This document shows positions 17,177 through 25,498 of a DNA stretch of 62,317 bases, in pieces. The stretch is from Methylotenera sp. (GTDB lineage Bacteria > Pseudomonadota > Gammaproteobacteria > Burkholderiales > Methylophilaceae), in contig JAKFVB010000020.1 of the NCBI GenBank assembly GCA_021732405.1, positions 1-62,317 of the forward strand, in the 5' to 3' direction. Made by a program: the position numbers and the translations under genes. The notes beneath the pieces are model-generated. The model was not told the origin of the DNA. It was given only the letters and a program-made list of their open reading frames with translations, and did not search any database. Each line of letters begins with the position of its first letter. Within the stretch, counting starts at the first letter, position 1.

Positions 17177-17845
17177 TCAAGCGCCTTCTCTCAAGCGCAC
17201 CGCAAAGCTAAGTGCAAAGTTGAGTAGGTTGTAACCGCCTGCGACATCATCGCTTGACCTCCAGTCCTCTGGGGACCAGGAAAACATCCCCCATGCTCCA
17301 TCAAAGGGAGGTACATCATTGATAGCTTCCTGATAGTTACTTGGTAACGTGTCTTTAAACCTCAGACCTGCCGGAACGAAAAATCCATAAGGTGGTGTAC
17401 CCGGGTAGCCGGAAATGACACGAAAGGCGATATCAGCATGCTGAAGACTCCAGCCGTCTGGTAACGGGTAGCCTGGGATTAGGAACCAGCTTTCCCTTTG
17501 CTTAGCATTAGTGAAATGACCTTTGAGATGATTAAACTCACTTGCTAAACGAAGCTCGAACACGCCGTCACCCCGTTTCCAGCGTATCTTTTTGGCGAAG
17601 CCGATCCCTTTTTTCAGGTGAATAATTTCATTTGCACCAAGTGTACGCTCCACGTTATTGCTATCAATCTCTATAACTCCTTCACTGGTCCAGCCACCTA
17701 ATTTTGCGACCTCTTCAGTAGTAATCGTATCTTTATGCCATTTGTGCTCAACGCCCTCAATATTAACGATATACTTATTTTTTGCAGTTTCTTTAACTGC
17801 TTTTACATCCACATCACTTGCGACTAGTGTTGTCATTTGATTCAT
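17177..17845 (-). CDS. Beta-grasp (multiubiquitin-type) domain fused to a cysteine-free E2-like domain
   Basis: 222 residues. About 20-85 matches a bacterial multiubiquitin beta-grasp repeat (KYIVNIEGVEHKWHKDTITTEEVAKLGG...). About 110-222 matches the prokaryotic E2 family E pattern (LIPGYPLPDGW ... ISGYPGTPPYGFFVPAGL ... FSWSPEDW). There is no cysteine anywhere, so a classical E2 thioester is impossible. It is the first gene of the module, with a divergent promoter region upstream. A homologous but diverged protein is encoded at 53728-54426. Confidence 0.75.
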   Translation of the reverse strand: MNQMTTLVASDVDVKAVKETAKNKYIVNIEGVEHKWHKDTITTEEVAKLGGWTSEGVIEIDSNNVERTLGANEIIHLKKGIGFAKKIRWKRGDGVFELRLASEFNHLKGHFTNAKQRESWFLIPGYPLPDGWSLQHADIAFRVISGYPGTPPYGFFVPAGLRFKDTLPSNYQEAINDVPPFDGAWGMFSWSPEDWRSSDDVAGGYNLLNFALSFAVRLREGA

Positions 17846-18014
17846 CCTTACAAAGTTAAGCTTTGAAAACCTCTGCTTTACAACTAACTAAGGCGCAACG
17901 ATTTGTTATTTTTGACAAAACATCCCGAGAATATTTTTTTTCATCAATTTGTCGAAAGGTTTAAATAAATGAGCATAAGTAAGTTAGAAGGTTGATATTT
18001 TGGGAGATATGCCT
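17846..18014. promoter_or_regulatory. Divergent promoter region between ubiquitin-like module and sigma-like gene
   Basis: This AT-rich intergenic region drives genes on both strands. It contains the dyad TTTTGACAAAA at 17910-17920, a plausible operator. GGGAG at 18002-18006 is the ribosome binding site that selects ATG 18015. The -35/-10 elements are not clear enough to place. Confidence 0.4.
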
Positions 18015-18593
18015 ATGAATAATGATGTATTAGATGAGGTAGCTACTAAAGAAGAGGTCAGGGCTGCAATCGAAGCCGAAGCAAAAAACCCCTCGCCGAG
18101 AATTGCTGCGGCTTCAAACTGGATATTAAGAAGAAATCCCCGCCTAAAAGTACACATGACTCCATTGCAACTTATCTCAATGGCATATGAAGCGATACTT
18201 GCAGAGCGTAATTGGAATAAACGTGTCAAATTCCCCAAATATGTTGTTGGTGTAATGAGGAGTCTTGCGTATAACGACACTCGAAAACTTAAAAATACTC
18301 TTCCTCAAATAGTTTATGGGGCAGATAGCCAGCACAACCTTGCTGAAAATGATGACAGAGCAGTTGCGTCACCTGAAGACATGATGATGGAAGTTCAGAC
18401 AGCAGAGATCCGAATCCGTAAACTTAAATCTCTACTTAATAGAGACGCGTTAGCACTTGAGATTCTAGGCATGCTTTTAGAACATGGGCTTACAAAGGCC
18501 GAGATTCGATCAAAACTCGGTATCACCGACACAAAATTTTGGTCTGCGGATCGTAAAATCCAGCGGGCAATAGAAAAACTAGGAGATGAATGA
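18015..18593 (+). CDS. Sigma-factor-like / HTH DNA-binding protein
   Basis: 192 residues from ATG 18015 (GGGAG 8 bases upstream). The middle (LISMAYEAILAERNWNK ... FPKYVVGVMRSLAYND) resembles the region 2 core of sigma-70-like proteins. The last 45 residues (EHGLTKAEIRSKLGITDTKFWSADRKI) look like a region 4 helix-turn-helix. It may control the divergent conjugation module. The next gene starts 1 base after its stop. Confidence 0.55.
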   Translation: MNNDVLDEVATKEEVRAAIEAEAKNPSPRIAAASNWILRRNPRLKVHMTPLQLISMAYEAILAERNWNKRVKFPKYVVGVMRSLAYNDTRKLKNTLPQIVYGADSQHNLAENDDRAVASPEDMMMEVQTAEIRIRKLKSLLNRDALALEILGMLLEHGLTKAEIRSKLGITDTKFWSADRKIQRAIEKLGDE

Positions 18594-18594
18594 T

Positions 18595-18969
18595 ATGACT
18601 ACGAAAACACAATCTACTTTTGATGACTTATTACTTGAGCAGAGCTTAGACCACATTTTGAACAGCCCGGATGATGAGTTTTTCAATTTCACTACAGAGA
18701 ATGATATGGACGTGGAAGAACTCAAATTTTTGAATAAGAGCGCGGCTGAGTCTGTCCTTGCAGCAACAGAAAAATCATTAGAGATTAATTCAAACTCCAC
18801 TTTGAAAACGGATCCATTCATTGAAAGATTAGTGGCTGCAGCAAAACGTCTGAACTTCCCTTTGACCAAAAAGGATTTTCAAGATTGGAGTGAAGATTCC
18901 TTTAATACCCAAATGGCCTATTCGCGTTCACAAAAAGATAAACGTACTAGAGTGCGTAAAGTCAAATAG
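18595..18969 (+). CDS. Hypothetical acidic protein coupled to the sigma-like gene
   Basis: 124 residues from ATG 18595 (AGGAG at 18581-18585); ATG 18586 is too close to that site. The N-terminal two thirds is acidic and helical and the C-terminus is basic (KDKRTRVRKVK). No family is recognised. Tight coupling to a sigma-like protein makes an anti-sigma or partner role conceivable, but this is speculation. Confidence 0.55.
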   Translation: MTTKTQSTFDDLLLEQSLDHILNSPDDEFFNFTTENDMDVEELKFLNKSAAESVLAATEKSLEINSNSTLKTDPFIERLVAAAKRLNFPLTKKDFQDWSEDSFNTQMAYSRSQKDKRTRVRKVK

Positions 18970-19014
18970 TTTAAGCATTTTTTTATTAAATTGTATTTTT
19001 ATCAATGAAATCAG

Positions 19015-19052
19015 TTGACTATAATTAGAGTCTAGAGCTAAACTCTAATTAT
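19015..19052 (+). promoter_or_regulatory. Perfect 11-base inverted repeat over the promoter and start codon of the MerR-like gene
   Basis: ATAATTAGAGT (19021-19031) and ACTCTAATTAT (19042-19052) are perfectly complementary with a 10-base spacer. The second arm includes the first bases of the ATG at 19051. TTGACT at 19015-19020 looks like a -35 box. Binding here would block the gene's own transcription and start site, implying autoregulation by the encoded HTH protein. Confidence 0.6.
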
Positions 19053-19500
19053 GAAAATCTCAAAAGAGAAAGCTGTGAAGAATTGGTTCTCCGCCAAGGA
19101 GGCCGCCAAGCTGTCAGAACTTACTTTTGATATGATTAACTACCTCTGCAGACATGATTTGATTACTCCCTCTAATGGGACGAAGCGTGGGCGTGGTACA
19201 CGCCGTAGATATTCTTTTGCCGACATTGTTTTGTTACGTGTCATAGCAAAACTTCTATTGAACGGAGTTTCACCATTACGACTGAAAGATAATCTGACCG
19301 CCCTCAAGCGTCGTGAACTTGAGGCTAAAGGACTTTTGACTACTAAATTCGTTGTAACCGATGGATTCAACATTTATTTTCAGGATGATGGTGTGGTAGA
19401 GTTGCTGTCCTCAGGGCAGATAGCATTTGCATTCGTATTGGAGTTGTCTAAACTTCGAGATGAAGTGACTGCCAATATCAATGAATTGAAAATTGCTTAA
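19051..19500 (+). CDS. MerR-like winged-helix regulator
   Basis: 149 residues. Residues about 12-75 (WFSAKEAAKLSELTFDMINYLCRHDLITPS ... GTRRRYSFADIVLLRVI) follow the MerR helix-turn-helix and wing pattern, and a helical dimer segment follows. It has none of the cysteines of metal sensors in the C-terminal half. Likely regulator of the downstream three-gene unit. It is probably leaderless or nearly so, as the operator spans its start codon. Confidence 0.68.
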   Translation: MKISKEKAVKNWFSAKEAAKLSELTFDMINYLCRHDLITPSNGTKRGRGTRRRYSFADIVLLRVIAKLLLNGVSPLRLKDNLTALKRRELEAKGLLTTKFVVTDGFNIYFQDDGVVELLSSGQIAFAFVLELSKLRDEVTANINELKIA

Positions 19501-19555
19501 TTCCCAGCAATAAAATTACTTTAATCCTTTTCCGCTAATAAAGATTGGAGAAAAC

Positions 19556-19993
19556 ATGAGCATAATGTCTGTATCACGTCCCGATGCAAGTACATCCATG
19601 TATAAACATTTTGCATCCCTAATTTCAAGCTATGTCGACGCCCCTGCAAACTCCGTGGGTGCAGATGCGGCTATTCCAATTGAGTCAATATTTAAGCTTT
19701 TGGAAATGTATCGATTTAACGCATTTAAAGATGAATCACGCCGTGGTGCATTAGCACTTCGCGCAAATGGTCATCTATCTAGAATTAGCAAAACACCTTC
19801 GTGGCATGGTTCTGTTTTGAATGCGCTTAACAATGCAAAAATTGATACATTTGGAGCAGAAACTTCAACTGAAGATGCTGTCATCGAGCTTGAAACTGTA
19901 CTTAAAAAACTGACTAAAAACCAGGCACTTGAAGAAAATCATAAAGCTCATACGCGCAATTTTTTTGTCCAGTTTGGTAATTCGTTAGGATAA
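19556..19993 (+). CDS. Hypothetical protein, first gene of the left peptidase-deaminase unit
   Basis: 145 residues, ATG 19556 with GGAG 5 bases upstream. Mostly helical; no recognised domain. It is followed 3 bases later by the metallopeptidase gene. A small helical protein (52045-52365) holds the same first position in the right-hand unit, but I see no clear sequence similarity between the two. Confidence 0.6.
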   Translation: MSIMSVSRPDASTSMYKHFASLISSYVDAPANSVGADAAIPIESIFKLLEMYRFNAFKDESRRGALALRANGHLSRISKTPSWHGSVLNALNNAKIDTFGAETSTEDAVIELETVLKKLTKNQALEENHKAHTRNFFVQFGNSLG

Positions 19994-19996
19994 AGG

Positions 19997-21373
19997 ATGG
20001 ATGCGAGGGAGTTTCTTCTAAATGAGTGCGCGAATCTAAATACGGTTCTAGAAGAAACTCTCAGATACGAATATGGTGTTGAAGGCAGCAGGATTTTCTT
20101 TGAAGAATGCTTGAATCGACTTGAACTTATTGAGCAGCTAATCAATGCTGCGTCTCCCACATCCTCTACGGCACTCTCCGAATATTTTTATAAGCTTGAA
20201 GAACTCTCATCACTAATTAGCAGGATAGAACGATCATCCTTGAAAGAATATTCTTGGCCATTTTTGGAAGAATTCAAAGAAATAAGCCTATCGGCCTGTA
20301 CTGATCCGAACACAACTCAAGTTGATGAGAATGGTAATCCATACCCTCCACAAGTCCATGTGTTAGCCGAAGGTGGACTTAGTTCTTATCTCATTCATGT
20401 AGATGGGAGACGCATTCCAAGTAAGAGGAGAATATTAACTATCTTCTTTCCTAGAACTCTGAAGCATTATGTTTTGCTCCATCCAATTCTTGGTCATGAA
20501 ATGGGTCATGCGATTTTTAGCATCGCAGCTTATGAAGGCTTGCTTGATAAGGTGGTTGAAGAGTACCTTATTCAAAAAAGCCGATTTTTTACCAGTGAAT
20601 CATCGATTGCAGAATGGCTTTACACTACATCAGTAACACCTAAATCTGTGAGCATCTTTCTAAGTGTGATCGAAGCTGAATTAGAAATTGATCAATCTAA
20701 TGTCATGACTGATTATATTGATTTTGTGGCTTGGAAAGAAGAATTTCTCTGTGATTTTATTGGCTTATTGATGTTTGGCCCTTCCTTCCTCGCAGCACAG
20801 TGCGACCTACTTTATAGTATAGATTCTACTGGTTCTGAAATCGGTAATTATCACCCGCCAACTGCCTGTCGTGTAAATACAATGATTGCAGCTGCGCAAA
20901 TTCTTGGTTATGACACATTGAAGTTTGATACTGACATTCAAATTGCTGTAGATGCGTTTTGGAAATCAATCCTTGAGAAAAAACAGCTCGATTCTTGGTT
21001 TGACGTTTTTACGAATGATCAAATTCAGACAACTTTAACTAAATTATCAGCTTTTCTAAGCACACATAAAAAAGCGCTATATCCTCAACCCACAACAGAA
21101 CGAATTCAACCATTAATTAAACAAGTGCTCAAAAAAATCCCTCCAGTTGGATATGAATTCAAGCTCAAAACAGTTGATGGCGAATTAACTCCAGACCTCG
21201 CATTCGATTACAGCGTAGATTTTAGGGATATATTATTTGCTGGATGGATTGCTGCATCCGCAGGTGATCCTTCATTGAATTTTGAGGATGCGAATAAACT
21301 TTGTGAATATGGCATCCTGCAACAACGAGCCATTAAAATGATGAACGCGGAAGTAAACAAAGGAGCAGTTTGA
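19997..21373 (+). CDS. M48-like zinc metallopeptidase of the left peptidase-deaminase unit
   Basis: 458 residues. H167-E-M-G-H171 is the HExxH zinc motif. E249-FLC-D253 gives the ExxxD third-ligand motif, and H286-PPTAC-R292 gives HPxTxxR, the order seen in M48-type gluzincins. No TM helix is apparent, unlike HtpX or Ste24, so it is probably cytosolic. About 150 residues precede the catalytic core. The protein at 50979-52055 has the same three motifs in the same order. It sits between the small protein and the Dcd-like gene with no gap to the latter. Substrate unknown. Confidence 0.78.
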   Translation: MDAREFLLNECANLNTVLEETLRYEYGVEGSRIFFEECLNRLELIEQLINAASPTSSTALSEYFYKLEELSSLISRIERSSLKEYSWPFLEEFKEISLSACTDPNTTQVDENGNPYPPQVHVLAEGGLSSYLIHVDGRRIPSKRRILTIFFPRTLKHYVLLHPILGHEMGHAIFSIAAYEGLLDKVVEEYLIQKSRFFTSESSIAEWLYTTSVTPKSVSIFLSVIEAELEIDQSNVMTDYIDFVAWKEEFLCDFIGLLMFGPSFLAAQCDLLYSIDSTGSEIGNYHPPTACRVNTMIAAAQILGYDTLKFDTDIQIAVDAFWKSILEKKQLDSWFDVFTNDQIQTTLTKLSAFLSTHKKALYPQPTTERIQPLIKQVLKKIPPVGYEFKLKTVDGELTPDLAFDYSVDFRDILFAGWIAASAGDPSLNFEDANKLCEYGILQQRAIKMMNAEVNKGAV

Positions 21374-22000
21374 TTGTCAGCCCTTTCGAAAATTGATATT
21401 GCTAAGCGACTAGACGACAAGTCATTAACCGTTTCGCCACTAATCAATATGAATCAATTGGGTGAGTCATCTATTGATTTAAGAATGGGTACAGTTGTTA
21501 TGTTAGCGAGGGCCGGAGCCCAGTCTCATGTCGATCCGGCTGCATATGTAAATCGTGATAATACTAATAAACACGAACTAAAGCGCAAAAAACAGCAAAA
21601 ACATGAACGATTCGATATTCCATTCACTCACCCCTTTCTATTACATCCTGGCACGCTTGCACTAGTACCGACACTAGAATGGGTAAAAATTCCTCAGGAT
21701 ATTCAGGCTATAGTAACAGCAAGATCTTCTTGGGCAAGAGAAGGATTAAATATTGCAACTGCTACAATCGTCAATCCAGGTTACTGTGGAATCATTACTC
21801 TTGAACTTGCGAATTTCGGTGAGATACCCATTACACTCTATCCAGGCCTTAGACTAGCTCAAATGGCTTTCTACGACATAGCCACTCCTGCCAAAATCAC
21901 AAACATCAAAACCAGCCAGTTCAACGGTAAGTTTGAACCATCAGCTGGAGATATTGCTGATGGTGATTACTGCTTTATTCCTGAGCATCAAAAAAAATAG
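21374..22000 (+). CDS. dCTP deaminase/dUTPase-fold protein of the left peptidase-deaminase unit
   Basis: 208 residues, TTG start with AGGAG at 21361-21365, immediately after the metallopeptidase stop. Dcd signatures: SSIDLRMG (32-39), RSS at 117-119 in ARSSWAREGL, NPGYCGIITLEL with Glu144 at the catalytic position, and Gln163 in LAQMAF. Housekeeping Dcd makes dUTP from dCTP; diverged Dcd-like proteins act in phage defence by depleting dCTP. Its pairing with a peptidase in two islands argues for a specialised role. It is the last gene before the transposon end. Confidence 0.82.
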   Translation: MSALSKIDIAKRLDDKSLTVSPLINMNQLGESSIDLRMGTVVMLARAGAQSHVDPAAYVNRDNTNKHELKRKKQQKHERFDIPFTHPFLLHPGTLALVPTLEWVKIPQDIQAIVTARSSWAREGLNIATATIVNPGYCGIITLELANFGEIPITLYPGLRLAQMAFYDIATPAKITNIKTSQFNGKFEPSAGDIADGDYCFIPEHQKK

Positions 22001-22020
22001 GAAGAAAACAACACAAAGTA

Positions 22021-22086
22021 CGTTCCAACTTTATTATGTGCGTTCCATCATTATTACGTGCGTTCCATCTTTATTATGTTGGGACA
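22021..22086 (-). repeat. Right end of the Tn7-like transposon with three TnsB-type sites
   Basis: Read on the minus strand the element begins TGTCCCAACATAATAAAG. Three 20-base tandem units follow, at 22061-22080, 22041-22060 and 22021-22040, each of the form A(T/C)(A/G)TAATAA(A/T)G-TGGAACG. The AATAAAG core matches the TnsB sites of Tn7, and overlapping sites are typical of the Tn7 right end. The end is 24 bases from the glmS stop codon. Confidence 0.88.
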
Positions 22087-22110
22087 TATTTTTGTTATCT
22101 ACTTGCATGC

Positions 22111-23955
22111 TTATTCAACGGTAACGCTTTTAGCCAAATTTCTAGGCTTATCCACATCCGTTCCCTTTAACAAAGCCGCATGATACGCCAGCAATTGCAC
22201 TGGAATGGTATGCAAAATAGGGGAGAGCACACCCACATGGCGCGGGGTGCGGATGACGTGTACGCCATCGGATTCGGTAAAGTGGCTATCGGCATCGGCA
22301 AAGACAAATAGCTCGCCGCCTCGCGCTTTTACTTCTTGCATATTGGATTTCACTTTTTCCAGCAACGCATCATTCGGCGCGATCACCACCACTGGCATAT
22401 TGTTGTCCACCAACGCTAATGGCCCATGTTTTAACTCGCCTGCGGGGTAGGCTTCTGCGTGAATGTAGGAGATTTCTTTGAGTTTAAGCGCGCCTTCCAT
22501 GGCGATTGGATAGTGCACGCCGCGGCCTAAAAATAGCGCGTGTTCTTTGTCACCAAAGCGTTTTGCCCATTCGCGAATCTGCGGTTCTAGGTTCAAGGCA
22601 TATTGCACGCTGCCAGCTAATTGGCGCAATGCGCCCAAATATTCTTGCTCTTTTTGAGTGTTAAGTAAGCCTTTTTGCTTGGCCAAAGTGGCGGCTAAAA
22701 CAAACAAAGCGACTAATTGCGTAGTGAAGGCCTTGGTAGATGCTACGCCGATTTCGGCGCCTGCACGCGTGTAGAAAACCAATTGCGAGGCACGTGGAAT
22801 CGCGCTTTCTTGTACGTTACAAATACTTAGGCTTAAGTTTTGGCCTAGCGATTTAGCGTGTTTTAGCGCTTCCATCGTGTCTAAAGTTTCGCCTGATTGC
22901 GAAATGGTGACAATCAGTTGATTTGGATTTGGTACCGATTCGCGATAGCGATATTCACTGGCGATTTCGACATTGCAAGGCACTTTTGCAATGCCTTCCA
23001 GCCAATATTTGGCGGTTAAGGCGGCATAGTAGCTAGTACCTGCAGCCAATATCAAAATGCTATCTAGCTGATTGAATACTTCAGCCGCGCCTATACCAAA
23101 TAGCTCTGGCCTAAATGCGCCATCATCAATCAACGCTTCAATGGTGTCATTTAAGGCGACTGGTTGCTCATAGATTTCTTTTTGCATAAAGTGGCTATAA
23201 GGGCCAAGCTCTAAGCTGGCAAGCGACACATCGCTAGTGTGTACTTTGCGGGCTGCTAATTGGCCATCTTTGCCGTAAATGGTTACCGCATCGGTTGTTA
23301 GCGTGGCGACATCGCCATCTTCTAGATAAATCACTCTGCGCGTTACAGAAAGTACCGCTGAAACGTCTGAAGCGATGAAATTCTCACTGTCTCCCAAGCC
23401 AATCAATAAAGGGCATCCTAAGCGCGCGCATACCATTAAATCGGGCTGGTTGACGGCAATTACACTAATGGCAAATGCGCCTGTGAGTTCTGCAATGGCT
23501 AATTTGGTGGCAGCTAATAAATCAGATATTTTTGAATAGTAGTGATGAATTAAATGTGCAATCACTTCGGTATCGGTTTGTGAATGAAATTCATAACCCA
23601 GCGCTTTTAATTTGGCACGTTGCTCATCATGGTTTTCGATGATACCGTTATGCACAACAGCAATCGTTGGATTGGATTGCGTTGGTGAAACATGCGGGTG
23701 CGCATTGCTTTCAGTGACGCCGCCATGCGTTGCCCAACGCGTATGGCCGATACCTACCTGACCGCTTAAGTTTGATTCAAGCGCTTTTTCTGTCATGGCC
23801 GCCACACGCCCCACAGCGCGCACTCGTTCAATACCATTGCTATTTAATATGGCAATACCTGCTGAATCATAGCCGCGATATTCCAGCCGACTTAAGCCTT
23901 CTATCAGCGTTGATACCACGTTTCTTTTAGCAACCGCGCCTACAATTCCACACAT
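22111..23955 (-). CDS. glmS: Glutamine-fructose-6-phosphate aminotransferase
   Basis: 614 residues. N-terminal MCGIVGAV gives the Cys nucleophile of the class II glutaminase domain (1 to about 220). Two SIS sugar-isomerase domains follow (about 290-430 and 460-600). The C-terminus NLAKSVTVE is the conserved attTn7 recognition region used by TnsD. It makes glucosamine-6-phosphate, the first step to UDP-GlcNAc; glmU lies directly upstream. The gene is intact despite the adjacent insertion. Confidence 0.97.
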   Translation of the reverse strand: MCGIVGAVAKRNVVSTLIEGLSRLEYRGYDSAGIAILNSNGIERVRAVGRVAAMTEKALESNLSGQVGIGHTRWATHGGVTESNAHPHVSPTQSNPTIAVVHNGIIENHDEQRAKLKALGYEFHSQTDTEVIAHLIHHYYSKISDLLAATKLAIAELTGAFAISVIAVNQPDLMVCARLGCPLLIGLGDSENFIASDVSAVLSVTRRVIYLEDGDVATLTTDAVTIYGKDGQLAARKVHTSDVSLASLELGPYSHFMQKEIYEQPVALNDTIEALIDDGAFRPELFGIGAAEVFNQLDSILILAAGTSYYAALTAKYWLEGIAKVPCNVEIASEYRYRESVPNPNQLIVTISQSGETLDTMEALKHAKSLGQNLSLSICNVQESAIPRASQLVFYTRAGAEIGVASTKAFTTQLVALFVLAATLAKQKGLLNTQKEQEYLGALRQLAGSVQYALNLEPQIREWAKRFGDKEHALFLGRGVHYPIAMEGALKLKEISYIHAEAYPAGELKHGPLALVDNNMPVVVIAPNDALLEKVKSNMQEVKARGGELFVFADADSHFTESDGVHVIRTPRHVGVLSPILHTIPVQLLAYHAALLKGTDVDKPRNLAKSVTVE

Positions 23956-24010
23956 ACGGATTCTTTCAAATACTTAACGTTATTTTTGGGTTAACTTTTA
24001 GCTGGCCTTT

Positions 24011-25390
24011 TTAATCAGGCTTTTTAATTTTTTGTGGGCGTTTCCAGCCCACTATTGTTTTTTGCTCTTTAGCACGGCAAAAGGTGAGCGCATCAGCAGG
24101 TGCATCTCTTGTAATGGTAGAGCCTGCAGCAATGGTGGCATTCTTGCCAATGGTCACTGGCGCAACTAACTGCGAATCAGAGCCTATAAAAGCGCCATCT
24201 TCAATCACGGTTCTAAATTTATTGGCACCATCATAGTTACAAGTGATGGTACCCGCACCAATATTGACGTTTTTGCCTACTGTTGTATCACCCACATAGC
24301 TTAAATGGTTGATTTTGCTGCCAATATCCACTTGCGCATTTTTAAGCTCAACAAAGTTACCAATATGGGTATCACTTTGCAATATCGTACCTGGCCTTAA
24401 GCGCGCATATGGCCCAATACGGCTATTTTCGCCAATTGCCGCATCATCAATATGCGTAAAAGGAGCAATTTTTGTGTTGGCAGCGATTGTTGCATTTTTA
24501 ATCACGCAATTGGCAGCAATTTTTACGTTATCGCCCAAACTGACATTGCCTTCAAATACGCAATTCACATCAATTTCTACATCTCTGCCACAGTTAAGTG
24601 TACCGCGTACATCTAAGCGGGCAGGGTCTTTAAGGGTAACACCGTGTTGCAATAATTTTAGTGCGATTCGACTTTGAAGTACGCGCTCAATCTGACTTAA
24701 ATCGATTTTAGAATTTATGCCAGTTACCGACCATTCATCCTGAGTGATTTCTGCGATGACAGCTACTTTGCTTTCAACTGCCAATGCAACGATGTCGGTT
24801 AAATAATATTCATTCTGTGCATTATTATTGCTTAGGCGACTTAACCAATTTTTGAGGTAAATATTTGGCATCGCCATAATGCCTGTATTCACCTCATTAA
24901 TTTGGTGCTGTGCTTCAGTAGCATCTTTATGCTCTACGATGGCTGTTACTAAATCGTTATCACGCACAATGCGTCCGTAACCGGTAGGGTCAGCTTTTTT
25001 AAATGATAGAATCGCTAGCTGATTGTTTGCAGACAGAACCAAACTTTCGCAAGCGGTCTTATCAACCAGCGGTACATCACCCAGCATAATTAGAGTGTTA
25101 GCATCATCATCTAAGTAGGGCACCGCTTGCTGTACCGCATGGCCTGTGCCTAGCTGCTCTGCTTGATTCACCCAATTAATATTCTCATATGCAAATGCTT
25201 CACGTACTATTTCGCCACCATAACCATAAACAACGATGATTTTTTGTGGATTTAAACTTTTAGCACAATCGATTACATGCGCCAAAATCGGCTTACCGCC
25301 AATCTCGTGCAGTACCTTAGGCTTATTGGAATGCATACGCGTGCCTTTGCCGGCGGCTAGAATAACAATATTGAGTGGTTTTTTAGACAT
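24011..25390 (-). CDS. glmU: Bifunctional GlmU: N-acetylglucosamine-1-phosphate uridyltransferase / glucosamine-1-phosphate acetyltransferase
   Basis: 459 residues. The N-terminal nucleotidyltransferase motif LAAGKGTRMHSNKPKVL (11-27) is followed by a left-handed beta-helix (about 255-450). That region has many hexapeptide repeats such as IGENSRIGPYARLRPG and includes NIGAGTITCNYDG. It produces UDP-GlcNAc for peptidoglycan and LPS. It lies 55 bases upstream of glmS on the same strand. Confidence 0.97.
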   Translation of the reverse strand: MSKKPLNIVILAAGKGTRMHSNKPKVLHEIGGKPILAHVIDCAKSLNPQKIIVVYGYGGEIVREAFAYENINWVNQAEQLGTGHAVQQAVPYLDDDANTLIMLGDVPLVDKTACESLVLSANNQLAILSFKKADPTGYGRIVRDNDLVTAIVEHKDATEAQHQINEVNTGIMAMPNIYLKNWLSRLSNNNAQNEYYLTDIVALAVESKVAVIAEITQDEWSVTGINSKIDLSQIERVLQSRIALKLLQHGVTLKDPARLDVRGTLNCGRDVEIDVNCVFEGNVSLGDNVKIAANCVIKNATIAANTKIAPFTHIDDAAIGENSRIGPYARLRPGTILQSDTHIGNFVELKNAQVDIGSKINHLSYVGDTTVGKNVNIGAGTITCNYDGANKFRTVIEDGAFIGSDSQLVAPVTIGKNATIAAGSTITRDAPADALTFCRAKEQKTIVGWKRPQKIKKPD

Positions 25391-25453
25391 TCGCTTAGAC
25401 AGTATTAAGTATTATTTATTTGTATCATTGTAAAGTATAAAGATGACACAAAC

Positions 25454-25480
25454 AAAAAAGGCAGCCTAAGCTGCCTTTTT
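25454..25480 (-). terminator. Intrinsic terminator of the atp operon
   Basis: The hairpin AGGCAGC-CTAA-GCTGCCT is flanked by A6 on one side and T5 on the other. It lies 18 bases beyond the atpC stop. On the minus strand it ends in a U6 tract. Confidence 0.85.
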
Positions 25481-25498
25481 ACTCACACAATATTACAA

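Larger units (their letters stand above)
1..22086. mobile_element. Tn7-like transposon at attTn7 (left end outside window)
   Basis: The right end is seen at 22021-22086, 24 bases beyond the glmS stop codon. tnsA, tnsB, tnsC, tnsD and tnsE lie on the minus strand in the Tn7 order, reading away from glmS as in Tn7. Cargo to the left of tnsE holds a CBASS operon and a HEPN/MNT pair. Unusually, 6.5 kb of cargo lies between tnsA and the right end. Bases 22087-22091 (TATTT) would be one copy of a 5-base target duplication; its partner would flank the left end, which is not in the window. Confidence 0.88.

Noticed and set aside
21933-22124. Plus-strand 63-codon frame across the transposon end
   Set aside because: It spans the TnsB repeats and the glmS stop; its residues come from repeat DNA and it has no ribosome binding site.
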